A stretch of 6,200 bases of DNA from Anaerolineales bacterium UBA2317 (GCA_002345215.1 DDVH01000028.1:46465-52664), one strand, 5' to 3'; shown: positions 1-6,071, counted from the first letter of the stretch. The notes: generated from the letters alone by a model not told the origin. Program-made: numbers and translations.

Positions 1-153
1 CAATATGAAAAAGATACCGATAAACATAACGTGGCTGAGATTATTGTAGCCAAACATCGTAATGGACCTGTCGGAAGTGTAGAGTTAATTTTCCGTGGGG
101 CGTTGGCGAAGTTTGAAAATGCGGCGACGAAGGTGTTTAGACCGAATGAGTAA
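1..153 (+). CDS. dnaB: Replicative DNA helicase DnaB, C-terminal end (partial)
   Basis: The first 50 codons of the window are open in frame 1 and end at TAA (151-153). They read as the C-terminal end of the RecA-like motor domain of DnaB, the hexameric helicase that unwinds DNA at the replication fork. The recognisable signature is EIIVAKHRNGPVGSVEL near residues 13-29, matching the family's 'EIIvaKqRNGptG.v.l' strand and loop, which contains the conserved Arg that reaches the neighbouring subunit's nucleotide. It is followed by the usual 'F.g....F.' segment and a short tail. The gene is cut by the window edge, so the N-terminal domain, linker and Walker motifs are not visible. The dnaD-like gene and helicase loader downstream on the same strand fit this assignment. 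It could in principle be a phage-type DnaB, but nothing else here looks phage-derived. Confidence 0.9.
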   Translation, partial: QYEKDTDKHNVAEIIVAKHRNGPVGSVELIFRGALAKFENAATKVFRPNE

Positions 154-158
154 ATGAC

Positions 159-248
159 ATGTCATTGCGAGCGAGTGCAACGAGCGAAGCAATCTCATAA
201 TAATTTGGAGATTGCTTCGTCGGACTAAAGTCCTCCTCGCAACGACAT
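159..248. repeat. Imperfect palindromic intergenic repeat (GTCATTGCGAG / GAAGCAATCTC type)
   Basis: This 90-bp element almost fills the gap between dnaB and the dnaD-like gene. Outer arms ATGTCATTGCGAG (159-171) and CTCGCAACGACAT (236-248) pair over 13 bp with one mismatch. Inner arms CGAAGCAATCTC (185-196) and GAGATTGCTTCG (208-219) pair perfectly over 12 bp around an 11-nt AT-rich loop. The segments between the arms pair poorly. From memory, GTCATTGCGAG...GAAGCAATCTC elements recur many times in diverse bacterial genomes, so this is probably one copy of a dispersed, non-coding REP/MITE-like family. As RNA it would fold into a long stem-loop. It has no terminator-like U tract and ends only 9 nt before the next start codon. 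That no other copy lies in this window is direct observation; that it is dispersed is inference. Confidence 0.8.
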
Positions 249-257
249 ATAAATAAA

Positions 258-905
258 ATGACGAATTTCAATGGCTTTACTTCTTCTGAAACATTTACAC
301 AAGTCCCCGATTCTTTTTTGCGTTTAATCAATGAAATTGATGATATTGCCGAATTAAAAGTCACGTTATATGCCATTTATCGGATTGAACATTTAGAAGG
401 TAACTTTCGTGGATTAATTGAAACGGATTTTGACTCTGAGTCGCTGGGGTTGACGAACGAAGAGATTAAGCATGGGCTGGAAAAAAGTTTGCAACGACAG
501 ACCATGTTGAAGTCAGAAAATGAAGCGGGTGTTTATTATTTCCTCAATTCACCACGCGGACGATTATCGGCTGAGGCGTTTGCGAATGGTCAAATCAAAG
601 CAACACAAAGTTATAATCCGAATAAATCGAATGTGTTTAAGTTGTATGAAGAAAATATCGGCGCATTGACTCCCTTGATTGCGGATATGTTGCGCGATGC
701 GGAAAAAAATTATCCGAGTATTTGGTTTGAAGAAGCGTTTGAAATTGCAGTGAGTAGAAATGTGCGCAATTGGAAATATATCCATGCAATTTTGAATCGT
801 TGGAAGGAAAACGGTAAAGATGAAAGAAGAGATTCAAAAGACTCTATCCAAGATGCAAAACGATATACCGAAGGCGAGTTCTCTGAATTCTTCAAGCGAG
901 ATTAA
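258..905 (+). CDS. DnaD-domain replication protein
   Basis: This 215-residue protein has a DnaD/DnaB2-type C-terminal helical domain at about residues 126-185. It shows the family hallmarks: a Tyr-containing first helix (Y130EENIG), alternating hydrophobic helices, and the closing N171WKYIHAIL...W182 motif, equivalent to the 'YI..IL..W' of Bacillus DnaD that contributes to DNA and partner binding. The N-terminal half (about 14-115) starts with 'QVPDSFLRLINEIDDIAELKV' and looks like a winged-helix domain. DnaD proteins act in primosome assembly and bridge initiator/DNA and helicase loading, which suits the neighbours (DnaB upstream, loader downstream). The last 30 residues are charged and lie over the start of the next gene. 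ATG 258 is the only sensible start: the upstream frame has no start codon before a stop at 201-203, and the conserved region begins soon after. No Shine-Dalgarno sequence precedes it; the upstream bases belong to the palindromic repeat. Confidence 0.85.
   Translation: MTNFNGFTSSETFTQVPDSFLRLINEIDDIAELKVTLYAIYRIEHLEGNFRGLIETDFDSESLGLTNEEIKHGLEKSLQRQTMLKSENEAGVYYFLNSPRGRLSAEAFANGQIKATQSYNPNKSNVFKLYEENIGALTPLIADMLRDAEKNYPSIWFEEAFEIAVSRNVRNWKYIHAILNRWKENGKDERRDSKDSIQDAKRYTEGEFSEFFKRD
804..808 (+). promoter_or_regulatory. Ribosome binding site deciding the helicase-loader start
   Basis: AAGGA lies inside the dnaD-like coding region, 11 nt upstream of ATG 820. It is the only good purine-rich match near the candidate starts of the loader gene: neither ATG 853 nor GTG 910 has one. 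It therefore supports an 86-nt overlapping start, although the spacing is slightly long. Confidence 0.5.
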
Positions 906-2331
906 TACAGTGAAGACTTTAGGTGACCCAAACTGCCCGCATTGTGGTGGCGCAGGTTATATTCGCTATGATGTGCCTGTTGAGGATGAACGCTTCGGTA
1001 AACTTGAAACATGTGTGTGTCGCGCGAAAGATGTAGCGGAAATTGCACGCGCCCGTTTGTTTGCGATGAGTAATTTGAATCGCTTGAGTCATTTAACGTT
1101 TGAAAATTTTAGCCCAAGCGGAAATGATAAAGCCAAGTTTATGTCGAATCAAGAACGCGAGAATTTGCATAAAGCTTTTGATGTCAGTGAAAATTTTGCG
1201 AAGAAACCAGAAGGTTGGTTATTACTCGAAGGTGGGTATGGATGTGGAAAGACTCATTTAGCCGCGGCAATTGCAAATTTTTCAGTCAATAAAGGAATTG
1301 CAACTTTATTTATCACCGTACCTGATTTGTTAGATTCACTCCGCTTTGCTTATGCTGACCCCGAAACAACGTTTGAAGAACGCTTTGAGGAAATTCGTAA
1401 TGCAGGTTTATTGATTTTAGATGACTTCGGTACACAAAATGCAACCGCTTGGGCGCAAGAAAAATTATTTCAAATTATTAATTATCGTTACATCAATAAA
1501 CTTCCGACAGTTATTACAACCAATTTAATGCTGGATGAAATTGAAGGGCGGATTCGTTCGCGTTTACAAGATGAAGCCTTTGTAAATTATATAAAAATTA
1601 CTGCACCAGATTATCGCCGTCCGGAAGAGACGAGTAATCCTGGCATTTCTATGCTTTCATTACCTGAAATGAAAGCCATGACTTTCAAGACTTTCCAACC
1701 GCGTGATGATGAAGTTGGCACAGAAGCTGTGACAACTATCACCACTGAAAAGAAAGATAAATTTGGAAATAAATATAAAGATAAAGAAGTGACCAGAATC
1801 AAAGTCACTAAAGATGATGTCAAAACTTTGCATGACGCTCACAACGCCGCCGTTGAGTTTGCTGAAAAACCAGAAGGCTGGCTTGTATTTTTAGGTCAAT
1901 CCTTTTCTGGGAAAACACATCTCGCCGCCGCGATTGGAAATTATCGCATGGGCTTGGGCGGACAAGCACTATTGGTTGAAGTGACTGCACTTCTTGATTA
2001 TCTGCGCCAAACTTTTAGACCTAACTCTGATGTTTCGTTTGATAGACGCTTCCATGAAATTCGCACAACACCTTTGTTAATTCTTGATGATTTAAAAGAA
2101 AGCGGTGCCAGTTCCGCTTGGGCAGAGGATAAACTTTATAGCGTCTTGAATTATCGTTATAACGCGCATCTTCCTACGGTGTTAACTTCCACTTTGCATC
2201 CCGAAGCATTTGCTTTGAGTTATCCCAACTTGTGGAATAAATTGTTAGACCAAACCAAATCACAAGTGTTGAATATCAACATGCCGCCGTATCGGAGAGT
2301 GTCGAAGGGGAGTAAGGCAAAAAAGAAGTAA
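820..2331 (+). CDS. DnaC/DnaI-like helicase loader with two tandem AAA+ domains
   Basis: A 503-residue ATPase, about twice the size of a normal DnaC/DnaI loader (roughly 250-310 residues). Residues 39-67 carry a Cys cluster (C39PHC42 and C65VC67), probably a zinc-binding N-terminal domain like those of DnaI-type loaders. AAA+ module 1 (about 92-267) has Walker A G138GYGCGKT145, Walker B LLILDD (197-202), sensor-1 TTN (233-235), the RSRL box with a probable arginine finger (246-249), and a closing YRR. Module 2 (about 287-493) repeats the plan, with MTFKTFQP echoing the LTFENFSP of module 1, Walker A G359QSFSGKT366 and Walker B LLILDD (419-424). There sensor 1 is TST (456-458) and the SRL box reads NKL (473-475). 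A charged Lys/Asp-rich insert (295-333) joins the modules, and the tail is basic. The role inferred is ATP-dependent loading of DnaB. ATG 820 overlaps dnaD-like by 86 nt; GTG 910, just after the upstream stop, would also keep the Cys cluster. Confidence 0.88.
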   Translation: MKEEIQKTLSKMQNDIPKASSLNSSSEINTVKTLGDPNCPHCGGAGYIRYDVPVEDERFGKLETCVCRAKDVAEIARARLFAMSNLNRLSHLTFENFSPSGNDKAKFMSNQERENLHKAFDVSENFAKKPEGWLLLEGGYGCGKTHLAAAIANFSVNKGIATLFITVPDLLDSLRFAYADPETTFEERFEEIRNAGLLILDDFGTQNATAWAQEKLFQIINYRYINKLPTVITTNLMLDEIEGRIRSRLQDEAFVNYIKITAPDYRRPEETSNPGISMLSLPEMKAMTFKTFQPRDDEVGTEAVTTITTEKKDKFGNKYKDKEVTRIKVTKDDVKTLHDAHNAAVEFAEKPEGWLVFLGQSFSGKTHLAAAIGNYRMGLGGQALLVEVTALLDYLRQTFRPNSDVSFDRRFHEIRTTPLLILDDLKESGASSAWAEDKLYSVLNYRYNAHLPTVLTSTLHPEAFALSYPNLWNKLLDQTKSQVLNINMPPYRRVSKGSKAKKK

Positions 2332-2372
2332 AAAATACTGTTTTAGATGTAGACATATTATTTAGAGAGCAT

Positions 2373-3227
2373 ATGGCAACAAGAAAAAAAGCTAATAAAG
2401 TTAAGAGAATAGGAATATTAACTGTTGGTATTGAGCCTAAAATTATTCCTGCTCTTCAATATTTAGTATTACATCTAAATACATTACAGAGGTCTTTTGA
2501 ATTCGAATTTCTGCCAATATATTCAGACGTTTTTTTGCAACAACTAAGTTCGAGAAATCCAATTGATAGAGAAAGCATAAGAAGACAATCTGGGGATTTT
2601 ATTAATAGATATTCTACGTCTATTGGTAGGTTGTCCACTTTATATAAATTAAAAGAAACCTCATCTGACCATTTTGTTATATTAAGCTTAACCAAGTTTA
2701 GTGACAACTACTATACAATGCGAAACAAGAATTTATCAATAATTGCATTAGGAAATTGGGAATATGTGATGGCTCCTCCATCAATCCTTGAATTTATGGT
2801 AACACTTATGCTTAGAGAAGCAGTATCAATCGTATCTCCTTCATTGCGTGGTTCAATTCATATTGGCACAAAGGGTTGCCTTGAAGATTTTACGGCTAGC
2901 CTTGCAGACGCAAGATATAAAATATTAAATGGTTTTATCTGTAAGTATTGTAGAGATTCTCTTGAAAAAGATGGTTATCCTAAACTAGCAGATGAACTTG
3001 AGAAAATACTTAGCAAGAAGTGGCTAGGTAAGATAGATGAAATAAATTCCCCAGCTAATATAACAAAGAAACTTGGATATAACTTATTTATTACAAAGGG
3101 CATAGAACAAACTGTTGTAGAAAAGTTTTGGGAAACAATACAAGAAGAAGGCTCTAAACAGATAATTCAATTAGTTTTTAGTGTTTTGCTAGTCATAGTT
3201 TTATTTATGCTAGGATTATCTAATTAG
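2373..3227 (+). CDS. Hypothetical tail-anchored protein, degenerate archaemetzincin-like core
   Basis: I do not recognise this 284-residue protein as a named family. The N-terminus is basic, and residues 13-150 alternate strands and helices (RIGILTVGIEP; FVILSLTKFSDNYY; SIIALGNWEYV). The segment 153-197 resembles the end of archaemetzincins (HExxHxxGxxH, then a Cys and a CxxC). I153-V154-S157-G160-H163 occupies the motif with both early His and the Glu lost but Gly and the third His kept. It is followed by G168C169LEDF, SLADARYK and F188ICKYCRDSL (C190, C193). It could thus be a non-catalytic zincin relative that keeps a structural Cys group; this is inference from motif spacing. Residues 264-282 are a clear hydrophobic C-terminal membrane anchor, so the body is probably cytoplasmic. 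Base and codon use depart from the neighbours: 11 of 14 Arg codons are AGA/AGG, many Ile are ATA, and the gene is visibly AT-richer, suggesting transfer. ATG 2373 follows only a weak purine run (AGAGAG). Confidence 0.7.
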   Translation: MATRKKANKVKRIGILTVGIEPKIIPALQYLVLHLNTLQRSFEFEFLPIYSDVFLQQLSSRNPIDRESIRRQSGDFINRYSTSIGRLSTLYKLKETSSDHFVILSLTKFSDNYYTMRNKNLSIIALGNWEYVMAPPSILEFMVTLMLREAVSIVSPSLRGSIHIGTKGCLEDFTASLADARYKILNGFICKYCRDSLEKDGYPKLADELEKILSKKWLGKIDEINSPANITKKLGYNLFITKGIEQTVVEKFWETIQEEGSKQIIQLVFSVLLVIVLFMLGLSN

Positions 3228-3235
3228 TAATAACG

Positions 3236-3240
3236 AAGGA
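3236..3240 (+). promoter_or_regulatory. Strong ribosome binding site for the small membrane protein
   Basis: AAGGA sits 8 nt before ATG 3249, in the 21-nt gap after the preceding gene. It fixes the start of the small membrane protein and is the best Shine-Dalgarno match in the window. Confidence 0.7.
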
Positions 3241-3248
3241 AATATAAT

Positions 3249-3674
3249 ATGAAAAACCGTGTTGCTGGAATGTTTGCAGGTCAGGCGTTTGGATTAATAA
3301 TTGTTTGTATCGCATCCACATTCATCGCATTAATTTCATTCGGCGCGATTGGTGGCGTCACCATGGCTACTGCGCCTGAACAAACTTTTCAATTTGTTGC
3401 CCCAGTCACATGTCCAAATGGTGAAGTGCAATATAGCGAATTCACAGCATCCTATCATCGCCCCGGCGAAAAAGGAGTGGTGGTGGAATGCGTCGAATCA
3501 AATGGCACACGCACCGACATCACTGGCACATCTATTCTTTATTCGCTTATTGGGTTTTATCTCGCCTGTTTTCTTCCGCTTTGCATCCCCGGTGGATTGG
3601 TCGCTTTAATTTTCCCAACGTTTTTCTTGCGCTTCCGCCGTAATAAACAAAATCAACCAGAGACATTTAATTAA
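3249..3674 (+). CDS. Small membrane protein of unknown function
   Basis: This is a 141-residue protein with no family I recognise. A hydrophobic segment covers about residues 10-37, after a short basic start (MKNR). A polar stretch of roughly 55 residues follows (about 40-94) with two Cys (C55 and C81) that could form a disulfide if it lies outside the membrane. A long Pro/Gly-containing hydrophobic stretch (about 95-127) and a basic tail (RFRRNKQ) come last. The positive-inside pattern suggests both ends are cytoplasmic and the middle is extracytoplasmic. The last hydrophobic stretch is long enough for one tilted helix or a re-entrant hairpin. All six Arg codons are CGC/CGT, unlike the gene before it. 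Its TAA is followed without any gap by the nicotinamidase ATG, so the two are probably translationally coupled. A role in transport or signalling is possible, but nothing in the sequence shows it. Confidence 0.75.
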   Translation: MKNRVAGMFAGQAFGLIIVCIASTFIALISFGAIGGVTMATAPEQTFQFVAPVTCPNGEVQYSEFTASYHRPGEKGVVVECVESNGTRTDITGTSILYSLIGFYLACFLPLCIPGGLVALIFPTFFLRFRRNKQNQPETFN

Positions 3675-4679
3675 ATGACAACACCCATTCCCTCGTTTTT
3701 TGATTCATCCCGCGTTGGCGAAGTGTGGAAAGTTGATTACGCCGCCCGCGCTGACGATGCAAAAACTTTCGCGCTTCAACACGGACTTCAACCTGCTTCA
3801 AACGCGGATGCAAAAATCTCACTCTTACTCATTGACGTGCAAAATACATTTTGCATCCCCAACTTTGAATTATTTGTTGGTGGTCGTAGCGGAAATGGAG
3901 CCGTAGAAGATAATATCCGCTTGTGTGAGTTTATTTATAAAAATATTGGAAACATCACACACATCATTGCAACGATGGATACGCATTATGCCCATCAAAT
4001 TTTTCATCCCAACTTTTTTGTAGATGAAAACGGAAATCACCCTGCACCATATACAGACATTCACCTCACTGATTTGCAAAACAGCAAATGGAAATTTAAT
4101 TCAGAACTTGCCTCACAATTTAATATCGCACCTGAATATGGTCAACAGATGATGATCCATTATGCGGAGGCGTTAGAGAAAAAAGGCAAATACGCATTAA
4201 CCATCTGGCCCTATCATGCCATGTTAGGCGGCTTGGGTCATGCAATTGTCCCTGCTGTAGAAGAAGCCATCTTCTTCCATTCCATTGCTCGCAATACTCA
4301 AGCAGATTTTGAAATCAAAGGCGATAAACCGTTTACTGAAAATTATTCAGCAATTGGTCCCGAAGTGTTGACAGGTCCAATGGGTGAAACGCTTGGAACA
4401 CGAAATTCAAAATTCATAGAACATCTTTTAGAAGTAGATAGATTGTATATTGCAGGTCAGGCGAAAAGTCATTGTGTAGCATGGACAATTTCTGATTTGT
4501 TAGATGATATTCAAGCAGTTGACTCAGAATTAGCAAAAAAAGTTTATTTGCTGGAAGACTGTTCGTCACCAGTTGTCGTGCCTGAGGTGGTTGACCATAC
4601 CGACGCGGCGAATGAAGCGTTTAATCGCTTTGCAAAAGCGGGGATGAAGATTGTTAAATCTACAGATGAAATTAAATAA
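3675..4679 (+). CDS. Nicotinamidase-type cysteine hydrolase (PncA-like, enlarged)
   Basis: This 334-residue protein of the isochorismatase/nicotinamidase fold probably hydrolyses nicotinamide to nicotinate and ammonia in the cytoplasm. The family triad is visible: Asp54 in LLLIDVQNTF, Lys215 in IKGDKPFTENYSAI, and nucleophile Cys267 in GQAKSHCVAWTISDL. The metal-site region reads M101DTHYAHQIFHP with D102, H104 and H107 or H111 as likely ligands. W178PYHAMLGGLGHA matches the family's 'WPxHC..G..G' with Ala in place of Cys. Typical PncA proteins have about 180-220 residues. The excess here is a 47-residue N-terminal extension, an insert between the metal site and the WPYH motif (about 113-175), and longer stretches around the Lys. 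The phosphoribosyltransferase downstream supports nicotinamidase over isochorismatase or another cysteine hydrolase. The start abuts the preceding stop (TAAATG) with only a weak AGAGA upstream. Seven of eight Arg codons are CGN, matching the background. Confidence 0.82.
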   Translation: MTTPIPSFFDSSRVGEVWKVDYAARADDAKTFALQHGLQPASNADAKISLLLIDVQNTFCIPNFELFVGGRSGNGAVEDNIRLCEFIYKNIGNITHIIATMDTHYAHQIFHPNFFVDENGNHPAPYTDIHLTDLQNSKWKFNSELASQFNIAPEYGQQMMIHYAEALEKKGKYALTIWPYHAMLGGLGHAIVPAVEEAIFFHSIARNTQADFEIKGDKPFTENYSAIGPEVLTGPMGETLGTRNSKFIEHLLEVDRLYIAGQAKSHCVAWTISDLLDDIQAVDSELAKKVYLLEDCSSPVVVPEVVDHTDAANEAFNRFAKAGMKIVKSTDEIK

Positions 4680-4680
4680 A

Positions 4681-4707
4681 TAAATAGTAATTACCAATTA
4701 CTATTTA
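4681..4707. promoter_or_regulatory. Perfect 12-bp inverted repeat between the two NAD-salvage genes
   Basis: TAAATAGTAATT (4681-4692) and AATTACTATTTA (4696-4707) are exact reverse complements around ACC. The element starts 2 nt after the nicotinamidase stop and ends 14 nt before ATG 4722. It could be a repressor operator for nicotinate phosphoribosyltransferase expression, a weak AT-rich RNA hairpin controlling translation or mRNA stability, or a copy of a short dispersed palindrome. It lacks the G+C-rich stem and U tract of a typical terminator. NAD salvage genes are known targets of NrtR, NiaR and NadR regulators, but I cannot match this site to any of their consensus sequences. Confidence 0.6.
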
Positions 4708-4721
4708 CCAAACGAGACCCC

Positions 4722-6065
4722 ATGAGCATTTTCGATAACAAAAGATTAACCAACGAAACCTTCAAGCTTGATATAGAACGCATGCGACGGGGATGGTATT
4801 CAGATAAATATTTTGAAAACATCAATCGCATGTTGATTTCATTATCTAAAGACGCGTATTTTTATGAAGGGAAATATCATAATTTACCAAATGGAATTTC
4901 ACCCGAAAAAATTGCAGTCGGTGATATTGAAGTTGAAATGCAATGGTTCACACGCCGCATGGGAAAAACCACAGTTGTTGGTGTAGATAAATCTTTAGAG
5001 ATGATTCGGCATTGCACAGGTTATTTTGACGGCGATAAATTTATTGATACATCAGACAAACTGGAAGTGTGGGCAGTACATGATGGCACAACTGTCAAAT
5101 ATGATGGTGATCCAACCAAAGTGCAACCTGTCATTAAAGTTCGTGGGCGTTATCGAGATTTTGCTTTAATCGAAACACCTTCACTTGGAATTTTGACTCG
5201 TTCGAGCCGTGTTGCTACTAATGTTTATGAAACGCTGGTTGCTTCGCGTGGCAAACCAGTTTTATTTTTTCCTGCGCGTTTTGATATGCACGAAGTCCAA
5301 GCGGCGGATGGGTATGCTTATAACATCGCCGTGCAAAGATTCAATTTGGATAAAGAAAGTGATTTAGGTCCGTTTGTTTCAACGGATGCACAAGGCGATT
5401 GGTGGGGAGGTGCTGGCGGTGGGACAGTGGCTCACGCCGCCATCGCTTCTTTCTTAGGGGATACTGCCGAAGCCATGATGCAGTTTGCTAACATTTTGCC
5501 CGCTCGCATTCCGCGCATAGCACTTGTGGATTTCAATAATGATTCTGTTCGAGATACATTACGAGTTTTAGATTCATTGTTTGCAAAATATAAAGAATTG
5601 ATAGACGCAGGCAGTAAAGATGAAGCCGAAAAATATAAATTGTATGGTGTGCGTTTAGATACCAGCGGAAGTTTAAGAGATGTATCTGTGCAACCGCTTG
5701 GTGATGTGGCTTTAGATTTAGGTGTGAATCCAAGACTGGTTTTCAACGTTCGTCAAGCAATTGATAATGCTTGGGAAAGTTGGAACCTGCCAGACCGTTG
5801 GAAAGAGGCGGCAAGAGAATATTGTCGCAGTGTAAAAATTGTTGTGTCTGGTGGATTTAATCCAGAAAAGATTCGCAAGTTTGAAAAACTAGAAGTACCC
5901 GTGGATATTTATGCAGTCGGTTCGTATTTGTTTAATAATAGCGATGCCACTAGCACAGATTACACATCTGATGTGGTGCGCGTGAAAATTCACGGCGAAT
6001 GGATTGATATGGCAAAAGTAGGAAGAAAAGTGGGCGAGAATGAAAATTTGGAGAGAGTTTGGTAA
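4722..6065 (+). CDS. Nicotinate phosphoribosyltransferase (alternative WWGG subfamily)
   Basis: This 447-residue type II phosphoribosyltransferase probably makes nicotinate mononucleotide from nicotinate and PRPP (with ATP), the entry step of Preiss-Handler NAD salvage. Motifs in order: R23GWYSDKYF near the N-terminus; I150ETPSLGIL; F182FPARFDMHEVQAADGYAYN, in place of the classic GxRR segment; W227WGG; G234TVAHA with His238 aligned to the phosphorylated catalytic His of PncB enzymes; A267LVDFNND; G309VRLDTSG; K372IVVSGGFNPEKI; and V394DIYAVGSYLF, the phosphate-binding end of the barrel. From memory, WWGG, GTVxHA and VRLDTSG mark a subgroup found in Actinobacteria, Thermus and Chloroflexi, sometimes labelled quinolinate phosphoribosyltransferase. 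The residues favour nicotinate, as does the nicotinamidase directly upstream. The start at 4722 is the first ATG of the frame; ribosome binding is weak (ACGAG). A 42-nt gap with a palindrome separates it from the upstream gene. Confidence 0.88.
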   Translation: MSIFDNKRLTNETFKLDIERMRRGWYSDKYFENINRMLISLSKDAYFYEGKYHNLPNGISPEKIAVGDIEVEMQWFTRRMGKTTVVGVDKSLEMIRHCTGYFDGDKFIDTSDKLEVWAVHDGTTVKYDGDPTKVQPVIKVRGRYRDFALIETPSLGILTRSSRVATNVYETLVASRGKPVLFFPARFDMHEVQAADGYAYNIAVQRFNLDKESDLGPFVSTDAQGDWWGGAGGGTVAHAAIASFLGDTAEAMMQFANILPARIPRIALVDFNNDSVRDTLRVLDSLFAKYKELIDAGSKDEAEKYKLYGVRLDTSGSLRDVSVQPLGDVALDLGVNPRLVFNVRQAIDNAWESWNLPDRWKEAAREYCRSVKIVVSGGFNPEKIRKFEKLEVPVDIYAVGSYLFNNSDATSTDYTSDVVRVKIHGEWIDMAKVGRKVGENENLERVW

Positions 6066-6071
6066 AAAATT

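Noticed and set aside
154..165. ATGACATGTCAT palindrome as an operator
   Set aside because: It overlaps the end of the larger repeat and looks like its edge, not a separate binding site.
137..376. Minus-strand open frame of 79 codons crossing the palindromic repeat and the dnaD-like start
   Set aside because: It runs antisense through a non-coding repeat and the start of a recognisable gene, with a composition that reads like a shadow frame and no ribosome binding site.
564..895. Three overlapping minus-strand open frames opposite the dnaD-like gene
   Set aside because: They are antisense to a gene with clear DnaD motifs and show no domain pattern of their own.
1611..1842. Minus-strand open frames opposite the loader's linker, one quite hydrophobic
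   Set aside because: The hydrophobic stretch is the complement of the Lys/Asp-rich insert between the AAA+ modules, so it is a composition effect.
2332..2372. Possible promoter or terminator in the 41-nt gap after the loader gene
   Set aside because: TATTAT-like bases are present, but there is no convincing -35 partner at the right distance and no hairpin with a T tract.
2373..3674. Toxin-antitoxin or two-gene defence pair formed by the two unknown proteins
   Set aside because: Their base and codon use differ strongly, neither has a recognisable toxin, nuclease or antitoxin motif, and the second gene is tied by position to nicotinamidase.
5432..5746. Minus-strand open frame of 104 codons within the nicotinate phosphoribosyltransferase gene
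   Set aside because: It lies antisense to the most conserved part of a well-recognised enzyme, around the catalytic GTVAHA region.
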